Positions 10,709 through 20,049 of a stretch of DNA of 64,000 nt are shown in pieces. This DNA is from Cepaea nemoralis (taxonomy: Eukaryota > Mollusca > Gastropoda > Stylommatophora > Helicidae): NCBI GenBank assembly GCA_014155875.1, contig JACEFZ010015002.1, forward strand, positions 522,001 to 586,000, given 5' to 3'. The position numbers and the translations under genes were made by a program. The notes below the pieces were generated by a model. It made no database searches and was not told the origin of the DNA. It worked only from the letters and a program-made list of their open reading frames with translations. Position 1 is the first letter of the stretch. Each line of letters begins with the position of its first letter.

Positions 10709-11619
10709 CTTCTTTTTCTTCAGCGTTCCGAGCCATTGAGGTTCTTTGCTGCAGATACAATCCGTCTCCATTCGTCTCTCTGGTTGACCTTCTCTTGCCA
10801 GTCGCTGATTCCAAGTGCTTGTAGGTCTGTATGTATATTATCTCTCCACCGTCTTCTTGGTCTACCTCGTGGTGTACGGTCATTTATTTCCTGAGTGTAA
10901 GCGAGTTTTGTTTCCCTATTATCTTCCATTATTTCTATATGCCCCAGCCATTGTAGTCTATTAGCCTTCATGATATCAGTGATTAGCGGGGACTTAAACA
11001 GATCATAAATGTCTTTGTTACTTCTTCTTTTCCACTCTCCACTTTGTGTATCCCTAATGGGTCCAAAGATGCGTCTTAAAACTTTGTTCTCAAAAGTTTG
11101 TAGCTAGGCTTCGTCTCCTTTCGTTGTACTCCAGGTTTCAGAGCCATACAGCACAACTGATCTGATCAGTGTTTTGTATATTGTGATTTTGGTGTTACGA
11201 GATAGCGCCTTTGATTTTAGTAGATGTTGTAGTGCATAGTATATCTTATTTCCAGAATTGATTCTAGTTTGTATTTCTTCCCTAATGATGTTGGAGCAGT
11301 TGAAGATTGAACCCAGGTATTTGTATGTTCTCCGTTCTTTTAATGGTCATATTATCTATTTGTATGTGGCCAGAAGTTTTTAGCCATCCCTTCTCTTGAA
11401 ATTACCATATATTCTGTCTTATCTTGGTTGATAACCAGCCCCATCTGTTGGGCTTTTTCCTTTAAGTGAGTTAATATATCCAATGTCTTTTGTTCATTTT
11501 CCCATATAATATCTATATCTTCTGCATAACCAAGCAGCCTGGATGTTCCTCCAATATCACATTCCTCCTTTACCCTCCCTACAACTTTCTCTAGAGCCAG
11601 ATTGAAGAGCAGCGGCGAT
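10709..11619 (-). mobile_element. RTE-b, 5'-truncated copy with 12-bp TSD
   Basis: A 911-bp minus-strand copy of the element at 47270-49304. It is flanked by ATATTCACATAT at 10697-10708 and 11620-11631, a clean target-site duplication. Translation in pieces gives SPLLFNLALEKVV, LLGYAEDIDII (YADD has become YAED), MGLVINQDKTEYMVIS, and the tail LQWLGHIE...PRGRPRRRWRDNI. The 3' tail is short (GAA)n, seen as CTTC-rich plus strand. A frameshift near 11380 and the lost catalytic Asp make it inactive. Confidence 0.92.
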
Positions 11620-11631
11620 ATATTCACATAT

Positions 11632-11981
11632 AGTTTATTTGTTTATTTATTTATTTTTGTTTTTGGTGTGTGCATGTGTGTAAACTCTATGCTTAGTCGG
11701 TGAACACTCAAAGAGACAAACAGATAGATAGCGTAACCGTGAAACAACAAATTCAAATATAATTAGTGAGTGTGTAAACTCGATGCTACGGAGGTGGACA
11801 CACAAAGAGACAGACAGCGAGTATGTGAAATAACAAATTGTATATATTTACTGAGAGTAATACATTATACAGGCCGATAGCGAGTATTTGAAATACCATT
11901 TTGTATATATTTACTGAGAGTAATTCATTATACATACAAATAGCAAGTATTTGAAATAACAAATTCTATATATTTACTAAT
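11632..11981. repeat. Degenerate satellite units left of the 62-bp array
   Basis: Units of about 75-90 bases built from TTTACTGAGAGTAATACATTATACA, GATAGCGAGTATTTGAAATA and longer forms with GTGTAAACTCGATGCTA and GACACACAAAGAGACAGACAG. They look like ancestors of the homogeneous 62-bp unit, which lacks the middle part. Confidence 0.7.
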
Positions 11982-12214
11982 CTCTCTGGTCTAGAGGTTA
12001 CACGACTTTCTCCGTAATCTCGTATACTCTCGTAAGTAACGTGACGTTGCGCGAGAATTGGTAGCGGTTCTCTCCGCGTCAGTAACTTACGAGGTATTTG
12101 AGCCGGTCGCTCAGAAAGCAATGGCAAACTACTGAGCATAATCTTGCCAAGAAATTAACAATCAGCTGAAAGATGCTGATGTTGACAGCGATGTCCTGTA
12201 AAAGGATATGAGAA
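11982..12214 (+). mobile_element. SINE-3 inserted in satellite
   Basis: Body shared with 36200-36440: TTTCTCCGTAA, CGAGAATTGG, AGCGGTT, CGGTCGCTCAGAAAGCAATG, GGCAAACTACTGAGC, ATAATCTTGCCAAGAAAT, CAATCAGCTGAAAGATG and the end TGTCCTGTAAAAGGATATG. Flanked by imperfect duplicates of TATATWTACTAA. It interrupts the satellite just before the homogeneous array. Confidence 0.8.
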
Positions 12215-12261
12215 AAATATATATATATACTAAGAGTGATACATTATACAGACAGGCAGAC

Positions 12262-13534
12262 AGATAGCGAGAAGGTGACATATGTTTACTGAGTTTAAAC
12301 ATTATACAGACATATAACGAGTATGTGAAATAACAAACTGTATATATTTACTGAGTTTAAACATTATACAGACATATAACGAGTATGTGAAATAACAAAC
12401 TGTATATATTTACTGAGTTTAAACATTATACAGACACATAACGAGTATGTGAAATAACAAACTGTATATATTTACTGAGTTTAAACATTATACAGACATA
12501 TAACCAGTATGTGAAATAACAAACTGTATATATTTACTGAGTTTAAACATTATACAGACATATAACGAGTATGTGAAATAACAAACTGTATATATTTACT
12601 GAGTTTAAAACATTATACAGACATATAACCAGTATGTGAAATAACAAACTGTATATATTTACTGAGTTTAAACATTATACAGACATATAACCAGTATGTG
12701 AAATAACAAACTGTATATAATTACTGAGTTTAAACATTATACAGACATATAACGAGTATGTGAAATAACAAACTGTATATATTTACTGAGTTTAAACATT
12801 ATACAGACATATAACGAGTATGTGAAATAACAAACTGTATATATTTACTGAGTTTAACATTATACAGACATATAACCAGTATGTGAAATAACAAACTGTA
12901 TATATTTACTGAGTTTAAACATTATACAGACATATAACGAGTATGTGAAACTAACAAACTGTATATAATTACTGAGTTTTAAACATTATACAGACATATA
13001 ACGAGTATGTGAAATAACAAACTGTATATATTTACTGAGTTTAAACATTATACAGACATATAACGAGTATGTGAAATAACAAAACTGTATATAATTACTG
13101 AGTTTAAACATTATACAGACATATAACGAGTATGTGAAATAACAAACTGTATATATTTACTGAGTTTAAACATTATACAGACATATAACGAGTATGTGAA
13201 ATAACAAACTGTATATATTTACTGAGTTTAAACATTATACAGACATATAACGAGTATGTGAAATAACAAACTGTATATATTTACTGAGTTTAAACATTAT
13301 ACAGACATATAACGAGTATGTGAAATAACAAACTGTATATAATTACTGAGTTTAAACATTATACAGACATATAACGAGTATGTGAAATAACAAACGGTAT
13401 ATATTTACTGAGTTTAAACATTATACAGACATATAACGAGTATGTGAAATAACAAACTGTATATATTTACTGAGTTTAAACATTATACAGACATATAACG
13501 AGTATGTGAAATAACAAACTGTATATAATTACTG
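12262..13534. repeat. 62-bp satellite array, about 20 units
   Basis: Unit: GTATATATTTACTGAGTTTA, AACATTATACAGACATATAA, CGAGTATGTGAAATAACAAA, CT. The period of 62 is measured from ATTATACA at 12301 and 12363. Units differ mainly by CGAGTATG/CCAGTATG, TATATTTAC/TATAATTAC and single-base indels. High homogeneity indicates recent amplification. Every frame has stops, so it is non-coding. Confidence 0.97.
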
Positions 13535-13745
13535 GCCCGCTCCGTAGCGAAGTTCAAAAGACAGCTGCGCGAAAATTGGCAGCAGACTGCGTTGCACTGG
13601 GTCTTTATTTTTACGAAATGGTATGGATGCCGGTCGTTCAGAAATCAATGGCAAACTACTGAACGTAACCTTGCCAAGACACCAACAACAGCAAACAATG
13701 CTGGTGTTGAATGCAAACGTCCTGTGGAGGATACGCAACTTACTT
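13535..13745 (+). mobile_element. SINE-3 inserted at the right edge of the 62-bp array
   Basis: Begins directly after TATATAATTACTG of the last homogeneous unit. Shows GACAGCTGCGCGAAAATTGG, GGTATGGATGCCGGTCGTTC, AGAAATCAATGGCAAACTAC, TGAACGTAACCTTGCCAAG and TGTCCTGTGGAGGATACG. Satellite sequence resumes at about 13750 in its degenerate form. Confidence 0.8.
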
Positions 13746-13937
13746 TTCACATATATTTACTGAGAGTAATACATTCAACAGACAGATAGTCAGTATGTGT
13801 AATAACAAACTGTATATATTTACTTAGAGTGATACATTATACAGACAGACAGTGAGTATATGAAATAACACATTATGTATATTTACCAAGAATAAACATT
13901 ATGCTAAGCCAGTGGACATCGAGACAGACAGACAGTC

Positions 13938-14020
<83 letters not shown>

Positions 14021-14090
14021 TAATGGATAGGAGAAATAACAAACACGCATACATTTACTGATTGAGTTCACTTTATGTTAAGTCAGTGGA
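13746..14090. repeat. Degenerate satellite units with (CAGA)n expansion
   Basis: Three to four diverged units (TTTACTGAGAGTAATACATT, TTTACTTAGAGTGATACATT, TTTACCAAGAATAAACATT). A pure (CAGA)n run at 13923-14020 sits where other units carry GAGACAGACAGA, so the microsatellite seems to have grown from a piece of the satellite. Confidence 0.8.
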
Positions 14091-14199
14091 CGGAGCAAGC
14101 ACGGCTGCGAACCAAATCGAATATGCATTCCCAAGAGTGTTCTATTCGGTAGCCAAGTGTATATACCACTCCTTAACTCTTAATAGAATGCCAATGCCC

Positions 14200-14400
14200 T
14201 GGGTCAGGGACGACAATGCCAAGAATTCTTGACAGCCGGCCAGCACTTGCCCCAGAGAGACGTGTTAGTTCAGTGGTTAGAGCTCCAGCTTGCCGGGATG
14301 ATATCCATGTGTTCGAATCCTTATCGAGGCTAGGATTCCCTTCCCCCACCCCCACCCACCCCATATTGAGCCAACCGTGATGTACGCAAGCGAATAATAG
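14200..14400 (+). mobile_element. SINE-6, tRNA-derived
   Basis: A-box-like GTTAGTTCAGTGGTTAGAGC and B-box GTGTTCGAATCC spaced as in a tRNA (about 14273-14325), followed by a C-rich segment. A mature tRNA does not fold well because acceptor pairing is missing. One copy noticed in the window. Confidence 0.55.
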
Positions 14401-14429
14401 CAAATCAGCCGACAATTGAGTAATTATGT

Positions 14430-15112
14430 AGACTGATAAAAATGATCAAAAAGATAATTAGCAATGGAAAGGAGAAGTCACATATGAACAATACAGTAAA
14501 CGAGGAGATACTAGAACAAGTAACACGTTTATCATGTCTTGGACATTTAATAACATATGATGGCAGGAGTGAAACAGAAATCAAAAAGAATATAAATAGC
14601 CAAAAATGCTTTCAACAGCATGAAAATAGTATTAACATCTATAGAGATTACCAATGCATTAGACGTGAAAATTGTCAAATGTATGTTTATTCAACGCTAC
14701 TGTGTGACGCTGAAGTCTAGACAATGAACAAGCATTAGAAAGTCGAATAGAGGCCCTGGAGATGTGGATATACAGAGATTATGTCGTATTTCATGGAAAC
14801 AAAAACAATCAAATACAGCAGTTCCAGAAAACTGGGAATGACAAGAGGGTTGATGAAAGAAATAAAATAGAGGCAAGAGAAATGTTTCGGTCACGTTAAA
14901 AGACACAACACACTTTTAAAAAAAAAACCATACTGGAGTGTAAGGTTGAAGACAAGCGAGCAAGAGGTAGACAACGATACAAGTGGGAAGGCAACATCAA
15001 GAGATGGACTAACAGCAATCTGACAGAATGTACAGTCAGGGCGAGAGACAAACATTGTTGGGAATCCATTGCAGCCAAACTTCATTGTAGAGATGGCACA
15101 AGTGTGATTGAT
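14430..15112 (+). mobile_element. Decayed RTE-like LINE 3' end
   Basis: The first 92 codons (14442-14720) read TRLSCLGHLITYDGRSETEI, the counterpart of the YLGTVITSDGR segment after the reverse-transcriptase core. Past the stop, fragments RPWRCGY and FGHVKR-like sequence correspond to ALEMWF and FGHVMRR. It ends near GATTGATTGTGG. Multiple stops; inactive. Confidence 0.7.
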
Positions 15113-15775
15113 TGATTGTGGAAGCCGTGTTGGAGTTAGCTGACAATGAAATACATAGGAGTACCTGGTCAACAAGGCGTATTGGCTGGAGGCCATTAAG
15201 ATCTTGGAGAGCTGATTGTTTCAGGTACGATTTGCTTAGTGCATTTTCAACAAGTTTGGACTTTACGGATCTTGTTTCCTCGCCAAGCTTCTGTGAAGAG
15301 TTCTGTGTGCGAGACTATGAGCGTTGCATTTCTTTCGCAATGATTGTTCGGTTGTGCCCTCGTTTGATGTGGCTTGCAGATTCCAAATATGACGGACGGC
15401 TAGCTGTGGGCACTTCGGCGTCTGCCTTACGCGATAATGCTTGTGCGGTGTTGCTGGAGTTTGCTCGACAATGAAATACATTTTACTGTTAAGGACGTCT
15501 TGATTCCTTTACGAGTTCACACGGAATAATGATGAGTATTTCGAGTGGTCTTCGCTGACACATGAACGGAGCAACTATGGGCCATCTGTTGCTATGAAAT
15601 TTGAACCGTACGACTACGACTATGAAATAACAAAATCTGTGGAGACATTAACAACCCACTTCTCTTGCCAATGAGTATGAACCATTTGTTGAATCATAAC
15701 ACGGTTACATATTAGTTGGATATACATATCAGGAGGGACATCTCAGTCGTCCTGAGAGGTGTCACTTTTTAATGC
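15113..15775. other. Unassigned; direct repeat of a GACAATGAAATACAT segment
   Basis: A 120-codon ORF (15112-15474) has no recognisable domain. The same words (GTGTTG..GGAGTT..CT..GACAATGAAATACAT) occur at its start (about 15126) and end (about 15450), so it may be part of a duplicated or inserted unit and not a gene. Confidence 0.35.
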
Positions 15776-15779
15776 TGTA

Positions 15780-15935
15780 CTAGGTCTGTGGCGAATGGGT
15801 AGCGAAGGCGACTCACAATCCGGCATAACTGTGCTTAAATCCGCTGCAGACGGTTTGCGACGTTCTTTAAAGGAGATGGTCGTTCAGAAAGCAATGGCAA
15901 ACTACTGAACATAATCTTGTCTAGTAAATCACAAT
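15780..15935 (+). mobile_element. SINE-3 copy, 3'-truncated
   Basis: Shows CGCTGCAGACGGTTTGCGAC, GGTCGTTCAGAAAGCAATGG, CAAACTACTGAACATAATCT. It runs directly into a truncated RTE-a copy at about 15940. Confidence 0.65.
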
Positions 15936-15939
15936 TTTC

Positions 15940-16990
15940 AGAAAATATAGAAGATATGGAAGGAATCAACACTGGAAGAAGATATATCAATAACATTAGA
16001 TATGCAGATGATACAGTCTTGATTGCAGACAATGAATAAGACCTGCAACATTTAGTAGATGCGGTTGTTGCACACAGTGAACAACTAGGGTTAGAATTGA
16101 ATAGTAAGAAGACACAGATTATGGTCGTCACTGGGAAGAAGGAAATACCACTAAGTGACATACGAGTAAATTGGCATATTCTTAAGCAAGTTTTAGTTTT
16201 AGTTTAGTCGTTGGATCAACATCACTGGCACACGGTTTAACCCATAAGTGCTCCGTTTTCCTCCTAACTCAAACCTGAGTCTGGAGAAACTCAGCTCAGT
16301 GCACGAACTCCGTTGCAACGGCGAGGATCCTGAAATACTATGGGTAGATTTTTAACTCGAAATTTTGCCCGGGCAGCGCCGTTAGGCTACTCTTTTTCGA
16401 TTTCCAACTGCCAAGGAATTCTTTACGTGCGCAACAATACACACGGGCGTCCGATCTCACTACCCAGAGTCCAGAGGAAATTTTATTTCTGGAAGTCCAG
16501 CTGGATTTTTAAAATAAATCTTAAGCAAGTGAATCGGTGCAGTTATCTCGGAACAGTCATAACATCTGATGGGAGATGCCTTGAAGAGATAAGAACAAGA
16601 ATTGCCATTGCAAATGTAGCCTTTTGCAAGATGAACGACATACTGACCAATAAAAAGATATCAACTGAAACGAGAAAAAGAATGTTGAAGTGCTATATAG
16701 AACCTGTACTTTTGTATGGATGTGAAGCGTAGACAATGAGCAGTCAAGCTGAAAAACATCCGATGGCTGTGGAAATATGGTTTCTAAGAAAAATGCAAAG
16801 AACACCATGGATAGACAGAGAAACCAATGAACAAGTCCTTCCAGAAACAAATGAAGATCGTAAACTGATTAGAGACATTAGACGTAGTCAGCCAAATTTT
16901 GTGGGCATAATATGAGAAGAAATGACTTGGAGAACTTAGTGACAACTGGCAAGATCAAAGGGAAGAGACCAAGGGGCAGACCGAGAAGTA
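15940..16990 (+). mobile_element. RTE-a copy, truncated at both ends, interrupted by a retroposon
   Basis: Starts in the reverse-transcriptase core with ENIEDMEGIN and NNIRYADDTVLIADNE (YADD intact), then KKTQIMVVT. It is broken at 16192 by a 327-bp insertion and resumes with QVNRCSYLGTVITSDGRCL, YIEPVLLYGCEA and a stop-containing tail to GRPRSK near 16990. The C-terminal 40 codons and the tail are missing. Stops (for example after IADNE) make it inactive. Confidence 0.9.
16192..16518 (-). mobile_element. Unclassified retroposon with 12-bp TSD
   Basis: A 327-bp insert flanked by TCTTAAGCAAGT at 16180-16191 and 16519-16530. On the minus strand it ends in CTAAACTAAAACTAAAA, a short pentamer-like tail, so it is oriented minus. 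No open frame or clear tRNA head was found. Its host, an RTE-a copy, reads through once it is removed, which fixes the boundaries. Confidence 0.85.
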
Positions 16991-17104
16991 AATAGGCTAG
17001 CGGTAAAATTAAGGGGATTATTACCTATGAGGTAACTATGCCTTGCTAAATCTTGTCGAGATCAGACGAATTTGTCAAAGTCTTTTGATGTATTGTCATA
17101 CATA

Positions 17105-17882
17105 CGAGAGGAAGTCAATAAGTAAGCCACAAATGGCTGTAGAAAAATGACTTAATATGATAACCACTTGAAACCAGTTTATTTTTATACATACATTGTC
17201 TGTTTATTTTCTCAACATAATTTCCACCAACATTGATGCACTTATCCCAACGTTTTATCAGTCCCCCTAAACCGGCTGCATAGAACTGCATGCTCTGTTT
17301 TCTAAACCATGTTTTCGCTTCACATTCAACTACGGCGTCATTGGCGAAATGTCTACCGCTAATGTGGGTTTTCAGTGGACCAAAAAGGTGGAAATCGCTA
17401 GTGGCTAAGTCGGGGCTGTAAGGTGGACGTTACTTGCTGTCACCTCTAATCATCTCCTCCACCCGCTGTTCGCTTCTGTTGCAATCTCAACAGGACGACC
17501 AGATCGGATTTCATCAAAAATTGTTGAGCGTCCTTGAGAAAATGTTTATACCCAACTATGCACCGATTTACGGGACAAACATTTGTCAGCATAAATAAGA
17601 AGCATTTCCTTATGAAAGTCCTTTCCAGGCAGGCCTTTTGCCCCCCCCCCCCCCCAAAAAAAAAAAACGCACAATAGCAAGTTGCTCTTTGGTTGTACAC
17701 TCCGTAAGTACAGTCGCCATTTTGTTTATGCGCTGCGCATGCGCATGAAATACCTAGCGCCACCTGACGAACGGGAATATAAAGTTTGATGTTGTTGTCA
17801 CCTAATGACACCTGTAGAAAACATCAATACATTTACCTGCCATCCCACAGAACTGTGTGATGTACTTATTGACTTGCCCTCG
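17105..17882 (-). mobile_element. Internally deleted mariner-like element
   Basis: Ends CGAGAGGAAGTCAATAAGTA and, inverted, CGAGGGCAAGTCAATAAGTA, with TA at 17103-17104 and 17883-17884. Minus-strand pieces include an N-terminal helix-turn-helix-like segment with IRSGRPVEIATEA and a C-terminal segment YSPDLA-type (here SPDLATSDFHLFGPLK) followed by KRWDKCINVGGNYVEK. These are typical of mariner transposases; the middle with the first two catalytic Asp residues is absent and frames are broken. A C-run/A-run at 17641-17666 lies inside. Non-autonomous. Confidence 0.88.
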
Positions 17883-17979
17883 TATAATTTGAATCAGGAA
17901 CAGACTGCAGGATTTATTGCCTGGCGTATTCCGCTGCATCTTGTCACGTGCATATTGCAGAAGTCACATAACATACGCT

Positions 17980-17986
17980 AATAATG

Positions 17987-18033
<47 letters not shown>
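17980..18033. repeat. (TAA)n microsatellite
   Basis: About 17 TAA units with one TGA interruption. Confidence 0.95.
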
Positions 18034-18034
<1 letters not shown>

Positions 18035-18071
18035 TGTCCCGAAGCAGCGCTATGTGTCTCTAAAGTTTTTT

Positions 18072-18300
18072 TCTCCATCCAATCTTTCATTCATTCATTC
18101 ATTTATTCATACAATCATTCAGTAGTATGTCCTTTGCAGAACCTTGCTTCCATAACAACCTTCTAAAAACCTCTCGATCATAAGCAAAATGTCCCGCGTC
18201 CGATACACGTATCAGGAGATCATCTGCCACAGTATGCACCCATCTTCTCTTTGGCCTTCCTCTTCCTCTCTTCCCAGGCATATACACCTGCCATTTACCT
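18072..18300 (-). mobile_element. LINE-N 3' end, 5'-truncated
   Basis: The minus strand encodes GRGRPKRRW, DDLLIRVSDAGHFAYDREVF and FRRLLWKQGSAKDILLN, then an (ATGA)n-type tail read as TTCATTCATTCATT on the plus strand. The GRPRRRW motif near the C-terminus is shared with the RTE-like LINEs. A second copy with a TSD lies at 34483-34668. Too short to assign a clade. Confidence 0.75.
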
Positions 18301-18387
18301 GACAGATTTCCTCAGACGTTTAGATTGTGTTACATAGTTCTTCAGACTTCCTTGGTGATTACATTAAATGTGAAGTACTGGTTAATT

Positions 18388-18888
18388 CTTTTTCTTCTTC
18401 TTCTTCTTCTTCTTCTTCTTCTTCTTCTTCTTCTTCTTCTTCTTCTTCTTCTTCTTCTTCTTCTTCTTCTTCTTCCTCTGCTTCTTCTTCTTCTTCTTCT
18501 TCTTCTTCTTTCTTCTTCTTCTTCTTCTTCTTCTTCTTCTTCTTCTTCTTCTTCTTCTTCTTCGTCTTCTTCTTCTTCTTCTTCTTCTTCTTCTTCTTCT
18601 TCTTCTTCTTCTTCTTCTTCTTCTTCTTCTTCTTCTTCTTTCTTCTTCTTTCTTCTTCTTCCTTTGTCTCCTCCTCAATGTTCTTCTTCTTCTTCTTCTT
18701 CTTCTTCTTCTTCTTCTTCTTCTTCTTCTTCTTCTTCTTCTTCTTCTTCTTCTTCTTCTTCTTCTTCTTCTTCTATTTCCTTTGTCTCCTCCTCAATGTT
18801 CTTCTTCTTCTTCTTCTTCTTCTTCTTCTTCTTCTTCTTCTTCTTCTTCTTCTTCTTCTTCTTCTTCTTCTTCTTCTTCTTCTTCTTC
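18388..18888. repeat. (TTC)n microsatellite with a duplicated 118-bp segment
   Basis: Roughly 500 bases of TTC repeats. The interruption CCTTTGTCTCCTCCTCAATG occurs at 18661 and again at 18779, so an entire 118-bp block including TTC repeats was duplicated. Poly-Ser/Leu/Phe frames here are not genes. Confidence 0.96.
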
Positions 18889-18966
18889 CGTTGTATCCTC
18901 CTCGTCCCTCTTCTGCCTCTTTTTCTACATCTTATTCTTAATTGCTTCTTCAGCTTTCCTAGTCCT

Positions 18967-19060
18967 AACGATTAGTAGTATGACTTTTCGCTGGCTGTTG
19001 AATGAGGGACGGAGCACGTATGGGAATGTCGGTTTTTAACTCAACTCAACTCAACTCAAC
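18967..19060 (+). mobile_element. LINE-L 3' tail with 10-bp TSD
   Basis: A 94-bp fragment (GACTTTTCGCTGGCTGTTGA ... ending in repeated AACTC) flanked by TCCTAGTCCT at 18957-18966 and 19061-19070. A severely 5'-truncated insertion. Confidence 0.85.
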
Positions 19061-19070
19061 TCCTAGTCCT

Positions 19071-20045
19071 GAAGCTATTTATCGTAAAAACATTTAATTT
19101 CGATTTAGTTCTATGCACAAAGAAATTTCTCAACTCCATGTATGTATTAATTTTGTCTAGAACTAGTTCTATTCTTTCTCCCCATCTCCAAATACAGCCC
19201 CTAGATCAGTCTTGTATGCGTTCACAATGCACCATCTTTGCCTCTTTACCCGTATCCAGTCGTTCTAAATTCCTGCGTCATCTTAAGTTATAGAGTAAAT
19301 AACACCGGTATTCGAGATACGCCTATAATGTATCGTTAGTCTTCTATGTTGCTATTATTTTGGGTTTGTTTGCAGTACATCTACGCCTCCAACATAACAT
19401 AATGGTATGCAAACAACCCTGTTTGCAAGAGTATGTCGTTTCGATATTGTATGAACTCCTGATAGCATATTCACTGAAGTTACTATGCCCAATAGGCAAT
19501 AAACCTTGCTAAAACGCCTGATAGGTCCATACTATATCATTAGTCTGTTATATGTTTCTATTCTGAACTTGTCTGCCGATCATCTACACCCACACTATGA
19601 CTATTTGGCTTGCAGATATTCCAAAGGGTAAGAATACATCGCTTCAGTATTGCAAAACATCCTGCTTATATATTCACCATTACTATACATTGTCCTTTTG
19701 CGTGCATACCGATACCGCCACGTTTACACGTCTGTGTATAAACTCATATCTTGACTAACATGAAGTGGCTGTTTCAATCCCTGGTTCAAGGGTATCGATT
19801 CTGAGAAACGCATTGCTTAATTGTTATGTGTGTACGTTTGCGTCAGGAGAGACTGGGATATGTGTTTTTGTGGTCGAAGCGATCTCTGGCGGTGTTAGTT
19901 CAGATCCGAGAGATTTAAATTAGTCTAATTCGAACGGACAGCGACAGGACCGGGAGTGAAAAGGGAAAAGAGGGAGCGCGAGAGAGGAAGGCATCGGAGG
20001 TGGGAGAGGGAAAGTTGTCTTAGATTAAACGGCAACACTAAACGA
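19071..20045. other. Unassigned sequence left of the 44-bp array
   Basis: AT-rich to about 19900, then purine-rich (GAGAGGAAGG-like) before the array. No ORF over 60 codons and no recognised repeat. Confidence 0.45.
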
Positions 20046-20049
20046 ATTA

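Noticed and set aside
15112..15474. Possible 120-codon host gene
   Set aside because: No recognisable domain, no signal peptide, and its two ends repeat the same short phrase, pointing to duplicated non-coding DNA.
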